64,000 nt of DNA from contig CAXHTR010000006.1 in NCBI GenBank assembly GCA_964019655.1, positions 1,054,001 to 1,118,000 on the forward strand, read 5' to 3'. The translations under genes were made by a program, and so were the position numbers. The stretch comes from Perkinsela sp. pyNocScin1 (Eukaryota > Euglenozoa > Kinetoplastea > Prokinetoplastida > Perkinselidae). Below are positions 1 through 9,533 of this stretch, one piece after another. The stretch's first letter is position 1. Every line of letters starts with the position of its first letter. Below the pieces are notes generated by a model that did no database searches, was not told where the DNA came from, and saw nothing but the letters and a program-made list of their open reading frames with translations.

Positions 1-279
1 TGCTTTGCACATGAAAAGCATCTCTGATTGTAATTGCTAGCATGTAGATATATAAAAATCCACAGATGTAGATGAGGGCCTACTAGCAAAAACACTTTTT
101 TCTTTCACCTACTACTAATATGTATTAATTTGTGGAATAATAGAAATTTACCACATTTGCCTCTGTATACTATTTCTACTATACAAATGTAGTATGCATG
201 ATAAATTTCTGATTATTTCTATTATTGTCTGTATTTCAAGCTATAGTATCGATATTCGTTTATTGAATTCAGCCCCTAG
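1..279. other. intergenic, AT-rich
   Basis: AT-rich sequence downstream of the last minus-strand gene. I see no open reading frame, tRNA-like element or repeat in it. It probably holds the 3' untranslated region of the gene at 280-1638. Confidence 0.5.
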
Positions 280-1638
280 TTAACGAAAGAAATCTTCCGA
301 TCGAAGCAAATCCATGCACTGGTCTGTCAACCGCCGTCCAACTCGAGTATATCCACGAGTGCTCTCCTTCACTATCCATGGAAGTCCTTTAAAGCGTTTG
401 ACAAGAAAATTTCGCGCGCTTCTCTGTAATTTCATCACATGCCTTTCAGTTATATTTGCTGCTAAGTTGACAGATGTGAACGCATGGATAATCGTCATGG
501 GGCTTGTCTCGATATCACTGCCACTTTCGAGCGATATGCTACTTTCAAAAGATCGGATCCCTTGCTCTGTGCGCATATCAATGTCAATATCACCAGGCCT
601 CACTGTAGAACAGAAATGAAAGAACTGCAGCAATGTGAAGCCGAGAATATTCGGCGAGCATGCCACAGCACATGATGATTTTCGAAAGATAGATTCGCTC
701 GAATCAATAGGGACATCATCCAAAGACTTTGGGTCGATGAAGGGAATGGTCATTTGCTTTCCCATACAGAAGGAGATCCAGAGAGCGGCGACAAGAATCG
801 AGTTTTTGCGGTGCCAAAAGTTATCACCCAGGAGCAGATGTAAAAGATATCGGAGACCGATTCGAAGGATCGCACTTTGGTCTGCGTATGCTTGCAATAG
901 GCGCGTCAGCTGAAAATCAGCTCGCTTCTCCACGAGGAAAACCCTGAGCGGGAAAACTTCACGAACGTTCTTTATGTAGACTTGGACGTTCCCTTTGCGC
1001 TTTATGGCAGAAAAATCCGTTGCGATTATCTCGTTGACCGCTGCCCACAGCTCCATGAGTTGTGCAAACGGCACTTCATCTGCCATTTTGATCTGAATGC
1101 CATTTTCGACTGTTATATCAGTCGATGGAAGCTTTGCTTCGATCATTTGGAGAACGCCTGCTTGTTGCTTTTTTGGAATATTGAATATACTCACACCGGA
1201 ATATGGCCCACTGCACCCCTTCTCCTTACGTAGGTTAACTGTGAGTGAATCCAGCACACACACATGGTTGGACATTCCAATCGAATGAATGAACTTTCGG
1301 AGGGAGTCCATGTACGCTTTGCCATTCTCTCCCTCTTGAAGTTCCTTGGGAGCGCAGTAAAGTGTGAGCGCTTGCGTTTTTTCAGCATCAGCTTCACGCA
1401 GTACATGTCCAACGAGATGAACTACATGTGCGCGCCCAGTGCTTGAGATGGCATCAAAATCTTTCGACTGCTTTTGCTCTTCGGAAAAGGCTTGTAGGAG
1501 AACACGCATATTCTCGATGGATTTCGTGACGAGCGGCCATCTGCTTTCGTTGCTTTCACTGATTGCATTGCTTCGAAGCAGCGCTTTATTGCCAATATGC
1601 TCACTGATAATAGACTTTAACTTGTGCTCTTCCATCAT
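280..1638 (-). CDS. diverged nucleotidyltransferase-like protein (tandem paralogue 1)
   Basis: A protein of 452 residues starting at the first of two adjacent Met codons; the frame stays open further upstream only through non-ATG codons. It is clearly paralogous to the next gene (1891-3159). The best conserved part lies around residues 245-375: LTRLLQAYADQ, a helix ending ALWISFC, then FIDPKSL, and near the end GDIDIDMR. This order resembles the central and PAP-associated domains of terminal uridylyl or non-canonical poly(A) polymerases (a RLLRAY helix, an SSYALVLM-like helix, a final FDY-like strand). I see no clear G-S and D-x-D catalytic signature, so it may be catalytically dead. That it is a gene is well supported by length and paralogy. 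The family assignment is inference from pattern only. Confidence 0.7.
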   Translation of the reverse strand: MMEEHKLKSIISEHIGNKALLRSNAISESNESRWPLVTKSIENMRVLLQAFSEEQKQSKDFDAISSTGRAHVVHLVGHVLREADAEKTQALTLYCAPKELQEGENGKAYMDSLRKFIHSIGMSNHVCVLDSLTVNLRKEKGCSGPYSGVSIFNIPKKQQAGVLQMIEAKLPSTDITVENGIQIKMADEVPFAQLMELWAAVNEIIATDFSAIKRKGNVQVYIKNVREVFPLRVFLVEKRADFQLTRLLQAYADQSAILRIGLRYLLHLLLGDNFWHRKNSILVAALWISFCMGKQMTIPFIDPKSLDDVPIDSSESIFRKSSCAVACSPNILGFTLLQFFHFCSTVRPGDIDIDMRTEQGIRSFESSISLESGSDIETSPMTIIHAFTSVNLAANITERHVMKLQRSARNFLVKRFKGLPWIVKESTRGYTRVGRRLTDQCMDLLRSEDFFR

Positions 1639-1890
1639 TGATCGATTAATGAAATAGTAATGTGGGGCTTGTACCAAAGTTTGGATGAAATTCAGAATTT
1701 TCGAATTTATTACGCATGAATATCTCCTTACACCGATACACCGCTGATATCAAAAATTTCTATGATATATTTCCATCTGACTTACACTTTCTTTGCATGA
1801 TTCTGACTATATTATGAGCTACCCCTTTGATATTTATATTCAACTTTATTCTCTGAATTTCTTTATAATGCTATATTTATTTTAACTGCT

Positions 1891-3159
1891 TCAAGATTCC
1901 ACTCGAAATCGCTGCTTCATTTCAGCGTACGATGCCTCTGTCGTATTTTGTAAAAATTCGTAAGGCTTGAATGGATGATACACGAGTACCTTCAGATTCG
2001 CCTTTTCGGCTAGTGTACAGCGACGAGCAAACCGGCGCATATCGCTGTCCCACTGCATATTGATGCGCTTGCCATCGATATCCCCTGACTGTACAAATCT
2101 GCAGAAATCAGCAATGTATTTCCCAATACAGACGCCTCCGAGATAACTTTTATCTACAGGCAGTATAGGTAGGCTTGCTTTAGCTACGTCTACCTTGATG
2201 CTCTCCGGATCAATATATTGTATATCTTTACAGTGGCTCATGAGAAAAGCGACCCACATGATTGCAAGCATGTCGGGGTGGCAATATGTTACCAGGCCAG
2301 TTCGCTCAGCACTTATCAGCAAACAGCGAAATCCAATTTTGATAAAGGGCTTCTGCTCCATGTATGCACGAAGGAGAAGCGCAAGGCGAAAGTCCGCAGC
2401 ATCTATCGATATGCGGACCGGAAATGGGAACGTCTGCAAGGGTTTGTGAACTGAGGCCATAAGCCTCGGCAGTTTGAAAGGGTGGTAATATTCATTGAAT
2501 ACACACATGACGAGTTTTTTATAAATTTCTGCGGAAACTGAGCCATCGCCTACATCTGACTCTTTCACTAAAAGAGTGATATCTGTGCCAGTCCTATCGG
2601 CGAGCACATGAGCGCTGAGGCCTCTGAGTATTTCACGAAGATATTCTGTAACTGCTTTGATACTATGATGCGTGCGTCCAGTCGTGCACACGTTGTTGAA
2701 ACGAAGTTCGATAGGCTCACCTGCTTCATCCCTGCCGCCAATAACAAAGCTGAAGCCATTCACTGAACGATTTAAAGAAATACCGATCGAGACGAGGTAC
2801 CGAGCGAACCGCGCGAGGCACTTTTTGGCTTCACCATTCTTGAGAGCTTCACTCGGTGCATAGAACACATCGCCTGTACCATTTGCCGGAAGATACTGCG
2901 CGTAGAGTGCAGGACCACTCATGTGTAGCCTTGGGGTACCAACAGACACTGGAATCTTCGGCATCTCTATTGGTGTGTGCTTATGGAACCACTCGAAGCA
3001 AAAAAGTAAACATTCTATGCTGTTGAGAGCTGTGTTCATCGATATGAGAGACTTTTTGTATTTTTCGCACACTGTATCACTCTCAGCTTCGGCTTTTTGA
3101 CTGATCCATTCAAAATCTTCACCTGGGGTGCTTTGACTCGTCGGACCTTCTGATTCCAT
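1891..3159 (-). CDS. diverged nucleotidyltransferase-like protein (tandem paralogue 2)
   Basis: A protein of 422 residues with an acidic, Ser/Thr-rich N-terminus. It shares with its neighbour the block FRLALLLRAYMEQ, then a helix with MWVAFLMSH, YIDPESI and SGDIDGKRINMQW. It keeps ISIDAAD just before the LLRAY helix, where terminal nucleotidyltransferases carry the third catalytic Asp on a strand. An N-terminal G-S motif is not recognisable. Possible roles are an inactive or highly diverged TUTase-like subunit; kinetoplastids use several such enzymes in mitochondrial RNA processing. No obvious presequence. CDS confidence is good; the functional label is tentative. Confidence 0.7.
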   Translation of the reverse strand: MESEGPTSQSTPGEDFEWISQKAEAESDTVCEKYKKSLISMNTALNSIECLLFCFEWFHKHTPIEMPKIPVSVGTPRLHMSGPALYAQYLPANGTGDVFYAPSEALKNGEAKKCLARFARYLVSIGISLNRSVNGFSFVIGGRDEAGEPIELRFNNVCTTGRTHHSIKAVTEYLREILRGLSAHVLADRTGTDITLLVKESDVGDGSVSAEIYKKLVMCVFNEYYHPFKLPRLMASVHKPLQTFPFPVRISIDAADFRLALLLRAYMEQKPFIKIGFRCLLISAERTGLVTYCHPDMLAIMWVAFLMSHCKDIQYIDPESIKVDVAKASLPILPVDKSYLGGVCIGKYIADFCRFVQSGDIDGKRINMQWDSDMRRFARRCTLAEKANLKVLVYHPFKPYEFLQNTTEASYAEMKQRFRVES

Positions 3160-3234
3160 CTCTCAAATTACAATTCAAAATAAAAATCTATTCACTTTCG
3201 ACATAAACCCAAAACCCTACATTTCCATTCCTAC

Positions 3235-4884
3235 CTACACCTTCTTCTTCCCCCCTTTCCCCTTCTCTCCATTCTTCCTAACTACCCCCTCTAAGAACCC
3301 AACAATGTCCACCATCACCTGCGTGTCGAGCCTGCAGTACTCCAGCAGCGCCGTACGCTGCTCGTTCACCCAGAACGCCTCCTGCGGCTGCAGCACCCAC
3401 ATCGCGTAGGTGTCCGCCGCGCGCTGCCCGTCGCTCACGAATCCTTCCAGTTCTCCATACGAGCGCTCCGGCGCCAGCACCGGCTGAATTTTCTTGAGAG
3501 AAGTCGACCCCATGAACCGCGGGTCGATGTAGTCATGCTTGAACACGAGCTCGAGGTCAATGAGCGTATTGCGAATCTTTTGGATTTTCTGTGTACTGTC
3601 ACTGTCCTTCATTGTCTTTCCAGCGAATTCCTCCAGGCCAGCCAAAATGCCGTCCTCAAACGACGCGTGGTGGGCGAGAAACGTCCCCTTCTCACCATAT
3701 TTGTCGAAAATCGCTGTAAGTGACTGCAGCAGCTGCCCCCGTGGGTCACTCGCTGGGTCATTCTGAATGCGCATGTGCAGGTACTCAAAGTGCTCGAGCG
3801 GTGCCCCTGGAGCCCCCTGCACGTGCACAGAATACTGAAAAGGCACCTGCTGATAGGCCTTGACGCTCCAGGGCGGCATGTCGAGCGCCACGCTCTCAAA
3901 GTCGAGGAAGAACCTTGGGAACGCAAACTTTTTGAGAAACCCCTGTATACCTTTGGCGTTGACCAGCGGCTTGCCGCTCTGGCACAGCGTGATGTACCGG
4001 ACCTGTGACGGCGACCACTCGAAGCTTTTGAGTATGGATGGGTGCAGCACATTCGTCATATTCTGGTCAATTGCGTCGACGATCTTCTGCGCCGATATGC
4101 GGGGGATATGCAAAATACTTTCTTTCTCGGCGAGTGCCACCGCATTCTCCTGAATTTTCTGTAGCGTTGTCAGCTCGGTAGATGCCGGGGCCACGCCTGG
4201 GAGCTTGTGCGCGAGGGCCCTGCGCATGGGCATGAAGTACTGGAAGACCATCCCAGTGTAGTTCACTTTGAGAAAGTACTTGTGCACCTTTTCGTCTGTG
4301 AAGGGCCCGACGAAGTGGCGGTTAATCGACAGCACTTCGATGCGCCGAATGAAGCGGGTGGCTGAGGCGACCCACATCTTGATGGCGATCTTCTGGGCGA
4401 GCTGGTGGTCGTTGTGCTTGACGTTGAGCTTGTGCTGGAAGACAGTGAGCGTGTGCGACCCGTCGGCGTTCTTCTTGAGAACATCGATGTGGGCGGAGAT
4501 GTTCCCCCGGGTGAGGGTCGTGTCGACTATAAATTCGCTCGATGGGACGGAATCAACGACCTGCTGGCGGATGGCATGCAGATCGACCTTGTCGGGGACG
4601 CAGAAGGGGTTCTTGGGTGCGCCGAGCCCGTTGGGCAGGGTGAAGGCCTGGCCGCTCGGCAGCGTGCAGAAGCGCGTGGCGCAGATCCGGAACCACTCGC
4701 TCCGCTCGCTGTGGAACGCGCTGAGGGCGAAGGCGGACTGGTGCGTGGGGGTCTTGGGGGCCTCGGCTGTGAGCTTTTCTTTCACAGCTTCGAATATGCG
4801 CTCACGGAGAGGGCGGACGTTGCGCGCGAGAACAGTTTCTGACAAAATAGATGTCATTGGATAGGCGTGTAGGGGGGAAAGCAT
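3235..4884 (-). CDS. DUF2779-type protein: PDDEXK-like plus RNase H-like exonuclease domains
   Basis: A protein of 549 residues (540 if the second ATG at 4857 is used). The C-terminal 170 residues match the DUF2779 RNase H-like 3'-5' exonuclease pattern. FFLDFES gives the D-x-E motif, LAHHASFEDGIL motif II, and LIDLELVF...DPRFMGSTSLKKIQPVL follows. LLEYCRLDTQVM supplies the last catalytic Asp. The middle of the protein (HIDVL, then LTVFQHKLNVKH, then IEVLSINRHFV) matches the PDDEXK region that precedes DUF2779 in bacterial proteins, but the usual E-x-K strand reads V-F-Q-H-K. A role in nucleic-acid cleavage is inferred. DUF2779 proteins are known mainly from bacteria, so transfer into this lineage is likely. 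The tail is very Lys/Gly-rich. The start was taken as the first ATG after a candidate TTCAG acceptor near 4922. Confidence 0.85.
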   Translation of the reverse strand: MLSPLHAYPMTSILSETVLARNVRPLRERIFEAVKEKLTAEAPKTPTHQSAFALSAFHSERSEWFRICATRFCTLPSGQAFTLPNGLGAPKNPFCVPDKVDLHAIRQQVVDSVPSSEFIVDTTLTRGNISAHIDVLKKNADGSHTLTVFQHKLNVKHNDHQLAQKIAIKMWVASATRFIRRIEVLSINRHFVGPFTDEKVHKYFLKVNYTGMVFQYFMPMRRALAHKLPGVAPASTELTTLQKIQENAVALAEKESILHIPRISAQKIVDAIDQNMTNVLHPSILKSFEWSPSQVRYITLCQSGKPLVNAKGIQGFLKKFAFPRFFLDFESVALDMPPWSVKAYQQVPFQYSVHVQGAPGAPLEHFEYLHMRIQNDPASDPRGQLLQSLTAIFDKYGEKGTFLAHHASFEDGILAGLEEFAGKTMKDSDSTQKIQKIRNTLIDLELVFKHDYIDPRFMGSTSLKKIQPVLAPERSYGELEGFVSDGQRAADTYAMWVLQPQEAFWVNEQRTALLEYCRLDTQVMVDIVGFLEGVVRKNGEKGKGGKKKV

Positions 4885-5042
4885 ATGGAAAGATATTTTT
4901 GAGAGGGGGGCGTAGAGTCCACTGAATTTCAAAATTTGGCAATGCCCTGATTCACAAGCAAAATATTTGAAGCTAGATTTAACAGAAGACAATGCACCAT
5001 TAATCGTCAGTTGTCGAGTGAGTTTACCTTTCAATGTAAAGC

Positions 5043-5221
5043 TGTGCTTTGACTAAAGACAGGTGCAAACGACCTGGAATTCTTACTGTTGCCTTGGTTT
5101 CGCTTTTTATGGCCTTGGCGCATTCCATCAACGAGCATCTCCATCAGAGTGACCCGGCCTTGATTCTACCAAGCAATGCGTCGATCACTGTGCGCTCTGT
5201 TAGAGAATGGATGCAAAGCAT
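5043..5221 (-). pseudogene. relic of an LRR gene 5' end
   Basis: Reading down from an ATG at 5221, the translation begins MLCIHSL and reaches VIDALLGRIKAGSL before a stop. In a shifted frame it continues LMEMLVDGM. Intact genes of the array have (V/I)DPSLGR(L/I)D..SLS(D/Q)QALMEMLV.GM at this place. So this is the start of a subfamily-A LRR gene broken by a frameshift and losing its repeats. It marks the downstream edge of the array. Confidence 0.6.
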
Positions 5222-5301
5222 GATTTTGATTCGAATTTGAAAGATGAGAAAAGGGTAGAAGCTTTGAAACTGCAGTCTCAATAGTCGAAATTAATTAAGT
5301 G

Positions 5302-5973
5302 TTATGTCCATGAAAGTTTTTGCATGTCCACACTATACATATCCTCGAGATCTTCGTACGCCACAAGGACCCCCTCCGGTACATACAGTAGGACCTCGAG
5401 GTCGGTGTGCGGAAACTTACCAATGTTCAAAGTCTCCTGTTTGACAGCTGCCTCTCTCACATCAATACGTTCGATGCTTTCCGGTAGATTTCGAAAATTG
5501 CGAATCGCTGTGATTTTATTGCCGAGGAATTCGAGCTCCTTGAGCCCTGTGGGTAGGCTGCCGAGGTCGAGCGTCCCCGTGAAAAGGCATCTATTCAGCC
5601 AAATGCGCTCCATTGTGCGTGGAATCCCACGCAGATCAACTTCGCCGTAGATCCGCTGCTCGTACAAATTCAAAACCGTAAGGTGTGAGGGGAACCTGTG
5701 GAAGTCGAGAGAGCCACACAAGATCAGGTCCGCAGGCAGCCACTCGATGAATGTGATCGTGTTTGGTATGTCGCATTGCACACCGTTCCAAGAACAAGCG
5801 TCGTCCTCGTCTCCACCAAGGGCTTCACGCGCATCTGCATGGCTGTCTGGCGTAAAGAAGAGCTCCATCATCTGGTGGTCTGTGACCATCGAGGGGTCAA
5901 AGCGGCCGATGGATGAGGAGTCAGCGCAGGCTGTGTGAATCAGGCTGATAGCGATAGAAACGGCTGGGGTCAT
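5302..5973 (-). CDS. secreted LRR protein, short FFTPD type (A1)
   Basis: A protein of 223 residues, the last intact member of the subfamily-A array in transcription order. It has a normal-length signal peptide (residues 1-17, MTPAVSIAISLIHTACA), unlike most relatives. After it come GRFDPSM, the diagnostic MELFFTPD, and the cap CSWNGVQC at residues 60-67. About five repeats of roughly 23 residues follow, ending in a non-repeat acidic tail (YEDLEDMYSVDM). The genes at 8035 and 12497 share the FFTPD block and the tail type, so the three form a subgroup. The start is the first ATG after CGCAG at the end of a pyrimidine-rich stretch. Confidence 0.88.
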   Translation of the reverse strand: MTPAVSIAISLIHTACADSSSIGRFDPSMVTDHQMMELFFTPDSHADAREALGGDEDDACSWNGVQCDIPNTITFIEWLPADLILCGSLDFHRFPSHLTVLNLYEQRIYGEVDLRGIPRTMERIWLNRCLFTGTLDLGSLPTGLKELEFLGNKITAIRNFRNLPESIERIDVREAAVKQETLNIGKFPHTDLEVLLYVPEGVLVAYEDLEDMYSVDMQKLSWT

Positions 5974-6132
5974 TGAAAAAATGATAATCTGCGCAAGTGG
6001 ACACGGTGATGACTTCTTTCTTAAATGGGAATTCGATACGAATTTCTGAAAAATATGCGGATAATCATATACGATTTCATACAGCATGTTCGAATTTACG
6101 TGTATCGTGACTCTGCCCATGCATTTACATTT

Positions 6133-6855
6133 TCAGCGTAGTATCGCATCAAACGTGTTTCCATCGCAATTCACATGCAACGATGGGTTTCGCGCTTTCG
6201 CTGCTTGAATGTCAAGAACCCCGCTGAGCGAATTCTTCTGGATGCGGAGCTCCCGCATGCCCACTGGGAGGTTCGAGATGTCCACCTCCCCTGTAAACGA
6301 GTTTTCACCAAGGCCGAGTACCGATAGACACGGCGGGAGCCCTGTTAGGTCTAGGGAGCCTGACAGCCTGTTTGCGTCAAACGAAATTAACTTCAGCTGC
6401 GGTGGGGCCGCCCGCAAATTGATACTCCCACTGAGCTGGTTGTATGACAGGAAGATTGCAATCAGCTCCTGTGGCAAATATTCAATGGAAATACTCCCTG
6501 TAAGCGAGTTACTGCTGAGTGCGCAGTACGTCAGCCCACGCGGGAGCGCTGCACTCGCAAAGGTGCCGAAAAGGTCACAGCTTCGCATTTCGAGTTTTTT
6601 CACGGTGCTCGGCACACCTTGGAGGTTCACAGTGCCGCCGGACATGGTCAAGTGAATGCGAATCACAGAGGCATCTGCATCACACGTGATGCCGGGCCAC
6701 TCACACTTATCGATGAAGTCTGGGGCATTGCACAGCGCTGCATAGGCCATATCGGCGACGAGGAGTTCCATGAGTGTCTGCTGGGAGAGCGAGTTGATTT
6801 CAAAGCGACCGATGTTGCCCTGAAGGGATGGATCTGCAGTGGTGATGAAAAACAT
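6133..6855 (-). CDS. secreted LRR protein (A2)
   Basis: A protein of 240 residues. The hydrophobic leader is only MFFITTA before DPSL. The Asp-containing linker is longer than usual (DPSLQGNIGRFE), followed by SLSQQTLMELLVADM and the cap CEWPGITC at residues 51-58. About seven LRR units follow, e.g. LSGSLDLTGLPPCLSVLGL. The C-terminus is hydrophilic with no membrane anchor. The reading frame stays open upstream of this Met without another conserved segment, so the paralogue-supported Met was taken as the start. Confidence 0.88.
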   Translation of the reverse strand: MFFITTADPSLQGNIGRFEINSLSQQTLMELLVADMAYAALCNAPDFIDKCEWPGITCDADASVIRIHLTMSGGTVNLQGVPSTVKKLEMRSCDLFGTFASAALPRGLTYCALSSNSLTGSISIEYLPQELIAIFLSYNQLSGSINLRAAPPQLKLISFDANRLSGSLDLTGLPPCLSVLGLGENSFTGEVDISNLPVGMRELRIQKNSLSGVLDIQAAKARNPSLHVNCDGNTFDAILR

Positions 6856-6940
6856 TGAAGAGTTCGTCGTAAAGCACAAAGAAAAGTGCACAGATTGAAG
6901 AAATTGAGCAGAACGCACAAAATAATTCAAGGGTAGTAAA

Positions 6941-7879
6941 TTAGACAAAGCGCACACACCTGGGCACAAACCCTCTCGGCCTGAAGGCGCCCTTGTCTAC
7001 CTCAAGGCGTAATAAACCTACAGGCAGAAAATCAACGTCAACTACCCCCGTCAGCGCGTTGCCCTGGAGACGCACAATTTGCGCGTCCTCCGGCAGCCGG
7101 CGCAGGTCGACTTCCCCGCTGAAAGCGTTATGAGCAAACGAAATCTCCTCGAGTGTGCCCGGGAGTGCTTTTACCTCGAGACCCCCCGTCAGCTGGTTAC
7201 TGGCCACCTGTAAAATTTTCATGTCTCTTGGCAGTTTTTTGAGTGAAATTGTCCCCACAAATTCGTTTGAAGAGGCTTCCAGGAGTAAAAGACTCGATGG
7301 GAGGTTCTCAAGAGCCAAACTGCCGCTAAAGGCATTTTCAGAGATGTCAAGCTCTTTCAAAGTTGGTGGAAGCTTTGAAAAGTTCAGACTGCCGAAAAAC
7401 GCGTTTTTGCACACCGTGCAAATCTCCAACATCCGCGGCAGCCCTTCGAGAGCGAAACTCCCTCTAAATTCATTGTTCGCTATATCAAAGTACGTGAACG
7501 TCGCTGGCAGGGCCTCCGTCGGTACAGATCCCCCGAGGCGCGGGTAGTCGCCGCTGAGGTCGTACTTGGAGAGAAAGAGCCGTTGCAGTGTTCGCGGGAC
7601 CATCGCAAAATGGAAAGACCCACACAGCCATGTCTTGTTGAACCACGCGATGTGCGTGACATTTTGTTCTGCGTCGCATGAGATGCCCTCCCACGCACAA
7701 ACGTCGTGAAAATCGCCGTTGGCGTCGGTGAAGATGGGCCCATTTCCATCTTGCGGGGTATCTGGACTGGCAAAGTCTGCGACGATGATCTCCATGAGCG
7801 TTTGGTGGGAAAGCGTCAGTGGGTCGACGCGGGAGAGGGTACAGTCTGAAGTGGCTATGAAGAATAATTGGAGAGACAT
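6941..7879 (-). CDS. secreted LRR protein (A3)
   Basis: A protein of 312 residues beginning MSLQLFFIATSD, then LSRVDPLTLSHQTLMEIIVADF. The cap CAWEGISC follows a Gly/Asp-rich spacer (QDGNGPIFTDANGDFHDV). About nine repeats follow, one carrying an inserted segment (GDYPRLGGS) that breaks the 23-residue period. Its stop lies 86 bases before the next start (6855), typical of the tight spacing of the array. No C-terminal anchor. Confidence 0.88.
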   Translation of the reverse strand: MSLQLFFIATSDCTLSRVDPLTLSHQTLMEIIVADFASPDTPQDGNGPIFTDANGDFHDVCAWEGISCDAEQNVTHIAWFNKTWLCGSFHFAMVPRTLQRLFLSKYDLSGDYPRLGGSVPTEALPATFTYFDIANNEFRGSFALEGLPRMLEICTVCKNAFFGSLNFSKLPPTLKELDISENAFSGSLALENLPSSLLLLEASSNEFVGTISLKKLPRDMKILQVASNQLTGGLEVKALPGTLEEISFAHNAFSGEVDLRRLPEDAQIVRLQGNALTGVVDVDFLPVGLLRLEVDKGAFRPRGFVPRCVRFV

Positions 7880-8034
7880 ACGTAGAGTAGGAGAAGCGAA
7901 TGAAAAGCGAAATGGTAAATTGAATTGAACAGTAGACACGAAGTTTAGGTCAATTCAAGTCAGATCCTTTTTATAGTCTTAGGGCAATATAGATGAAAAA
8001 ATGAATGATGAATGGTCTAATCGCAGTACTTTGC

Positions 8035-8658
8035 TCATATTTTGACTCGATGTGCATCTGCGCTCTCCTCAAATATGACATCAGTTATCCCACATCCCAT
8101 GAAATGAAAGAAAAATGAATTTTGCGGCAGCTTTCCAACACAAAGCTGATGGCTGACGATGTTCGATTCCTCGACGTAGAAAGCGCACAAACAGAAAGGA
8201 ATATTTCTGAAATTTTCAATGGCAGTGACTTTGTTTCCGCGCACAGTCAACTCGAACAGCGTCGGTGGGAGACTCCCAAGGTCGAGCGTGCCGTGCACAA
8301 GACAGTTGTCAATAACAAGCGACTGGATCTTTTCCGGAAGGTTCGACGTGTCGAGTGCTCCGCGGAGCGGCTGGAAGTAGAGCTCGAGGTGCTCAATTGT
8401 CTGCGGCAGTATCGCCATGTTGATCTCTCCCTGGAGCGTGATGAACAGCCTGTCCCACGTAATTTCTGTGATATTGTACGAGGCGTCGCACTCTACATAA
8501 TCCCAGGTGCACGCGTCGTCTGAGTCCCCTCGGAGCTGCGAATGGGCGTCTTCGTGGTCGTCGGGCGTGAAAAAGAGCTCCATGCGCTGCTGCCCACTGA
8601 GCAGAGAGGGGTTAAAGCGGCCAGCGGCTGCGATATCTGACAGTGTGAGCAAAAGCAT
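8035..8658 (-). CDS. secreted LRR protein, short FFTPD type (A4)
   Basis: A protein of 207 residues, close relative of A1 and A8. It starts MLLLTLSDIAAAGRFNPS, then MELFFTPDDHEDA and the cap CTWDYVEC, in which the usual Gly-Val is Tyr-Val. About five repeats are followed by a hydrophilic tail with ESADAHRVKI. The start ATG is in frame with the conserved block and has no upstream in-frame ATG. Confidence 0.87.
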   Translation of the reverse strand: MLLLTLSDIAAAGRFNPSLLSGQQRMELFFTPDDHEDAHSQLRGDSDDACTWDYVECDASYNITEITWDRLFITLQGEINMAILPQTIEHLELYFQPLRGALDTSNLPEKIQSLVIDNCLVHGTLDLGSLPPTLFELTVRGNKVTAIENFRNIPFCLCAFYVEESNIVSHQLCVGKLPQNSFFFHFMGCGITDVIFEESADAHRVKI

Positions 8659-8798
8659 TGAAATTTTTGAGATGATGAGAAAATTTTACAATGGTTAAGA
8701 CCTATTGAGCGAGAGCTAGATCTGAGAACCCAAAAACAATCCCAAAAGATGCCACAGTGCCCGAGAAGAACTTTGCCGTTAATTTCCGGACTTTGCCA

Positions 8799-9533
8799 TT
8801 ACGTACACACCCGGAACACTCCATCGACGGGCCGAAATGGGACATACTCTGCGCGCTCTATTTCCTTTCCCTCTGTTTCCTGCACGGCCTCGAGCCGATT
8901 GCCCCGTAGATCCACGAATAGCCCGGGAATGTGCGCGATGACTGCCACCCCGCTGAAAAGATTCTCATTGAGCTTTATGGTGTGCGTCAGCGTCGGAATA
9001 TTCCGCAGCTCGATCTGCCCACTCAGCGCATTGCCGGCCAAATTTAGCTCTAGGAGCGCCGCTGGTAGCCGCGTGAGGTCCACGCTGCCCGAAAATTTGT
9101 TCCGCGCGAGCTTCAGGCCCTCGAGGGTTTCTGGCAGGCTTGTCAAGTCGACGCTCCCTGAAAATCGGTAGCCTTGGCCGCTCGCGGCGGAGAGGTCGAG
9201 CTCCTCGAGCGCGCTGGAGAGGCGCGTGAGGTTGACAGTCCCCGAGAGATTATTGGCCGTGAAGTTGAGAACGGAGTTGGGCACGTACTCGAGGCAGATG
9301 GACCCACCGGTGAAGAAGCCGTACCACATGACCTCGAAGACGACGCTGTCGCGGTCGCAGAGCACGAGGGGCCACTCGCAGCAGTGCGTGAACGCGCCGT
9401 CCCGGTCGAGGAAGCGCTGCAGGAGGCGCTCGTCGATCTCGCCGACAAGAAGCTCCATGAGGGACTGCTGTGGAAGCGAGGCGTAGTCGAAGCGGCCAAG
9501 GGACTCGTCGAGGGCGAAGAATGTAAGGCGCAT
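8799..9533 (-). CDS. secreted LRR protein (A5)
   Basis: A protein of 244 residues starting MRLTFFALDESLGRFDYASLPQQSLMELLVGEI. The cap reads CCEWPLVLC, with an extra Cys and no Gly. Seven repeats follow; one is lengthened by an insertion (SAASGQGYRFSG). Base composition is more GC-rich than neighbouring members. The tail ends in FRVCT. Confidence 0.87.
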   Translation of the reverse strand: MRLTFFALDESLGRFDYASLPQQSLMELLVGEIDERLLQRFLDRDGAFTHCCEWPLVLCDRDSVVFEVMWYGFFTGGSICLEYVPNSVLNFTANNLSGTVNLTRLSSALEELDLSAASGQGYRFSGSVDLTSLPETLEGLKLARNKFSGSVDLTRLPAALLELNLAGNALSGQIELRNIPTLTHTIKLNENLFSGVAVIAHIPGLFVDLRGNRLEAVQETEGKEIERAEYVPFRPVDGVFRVCT

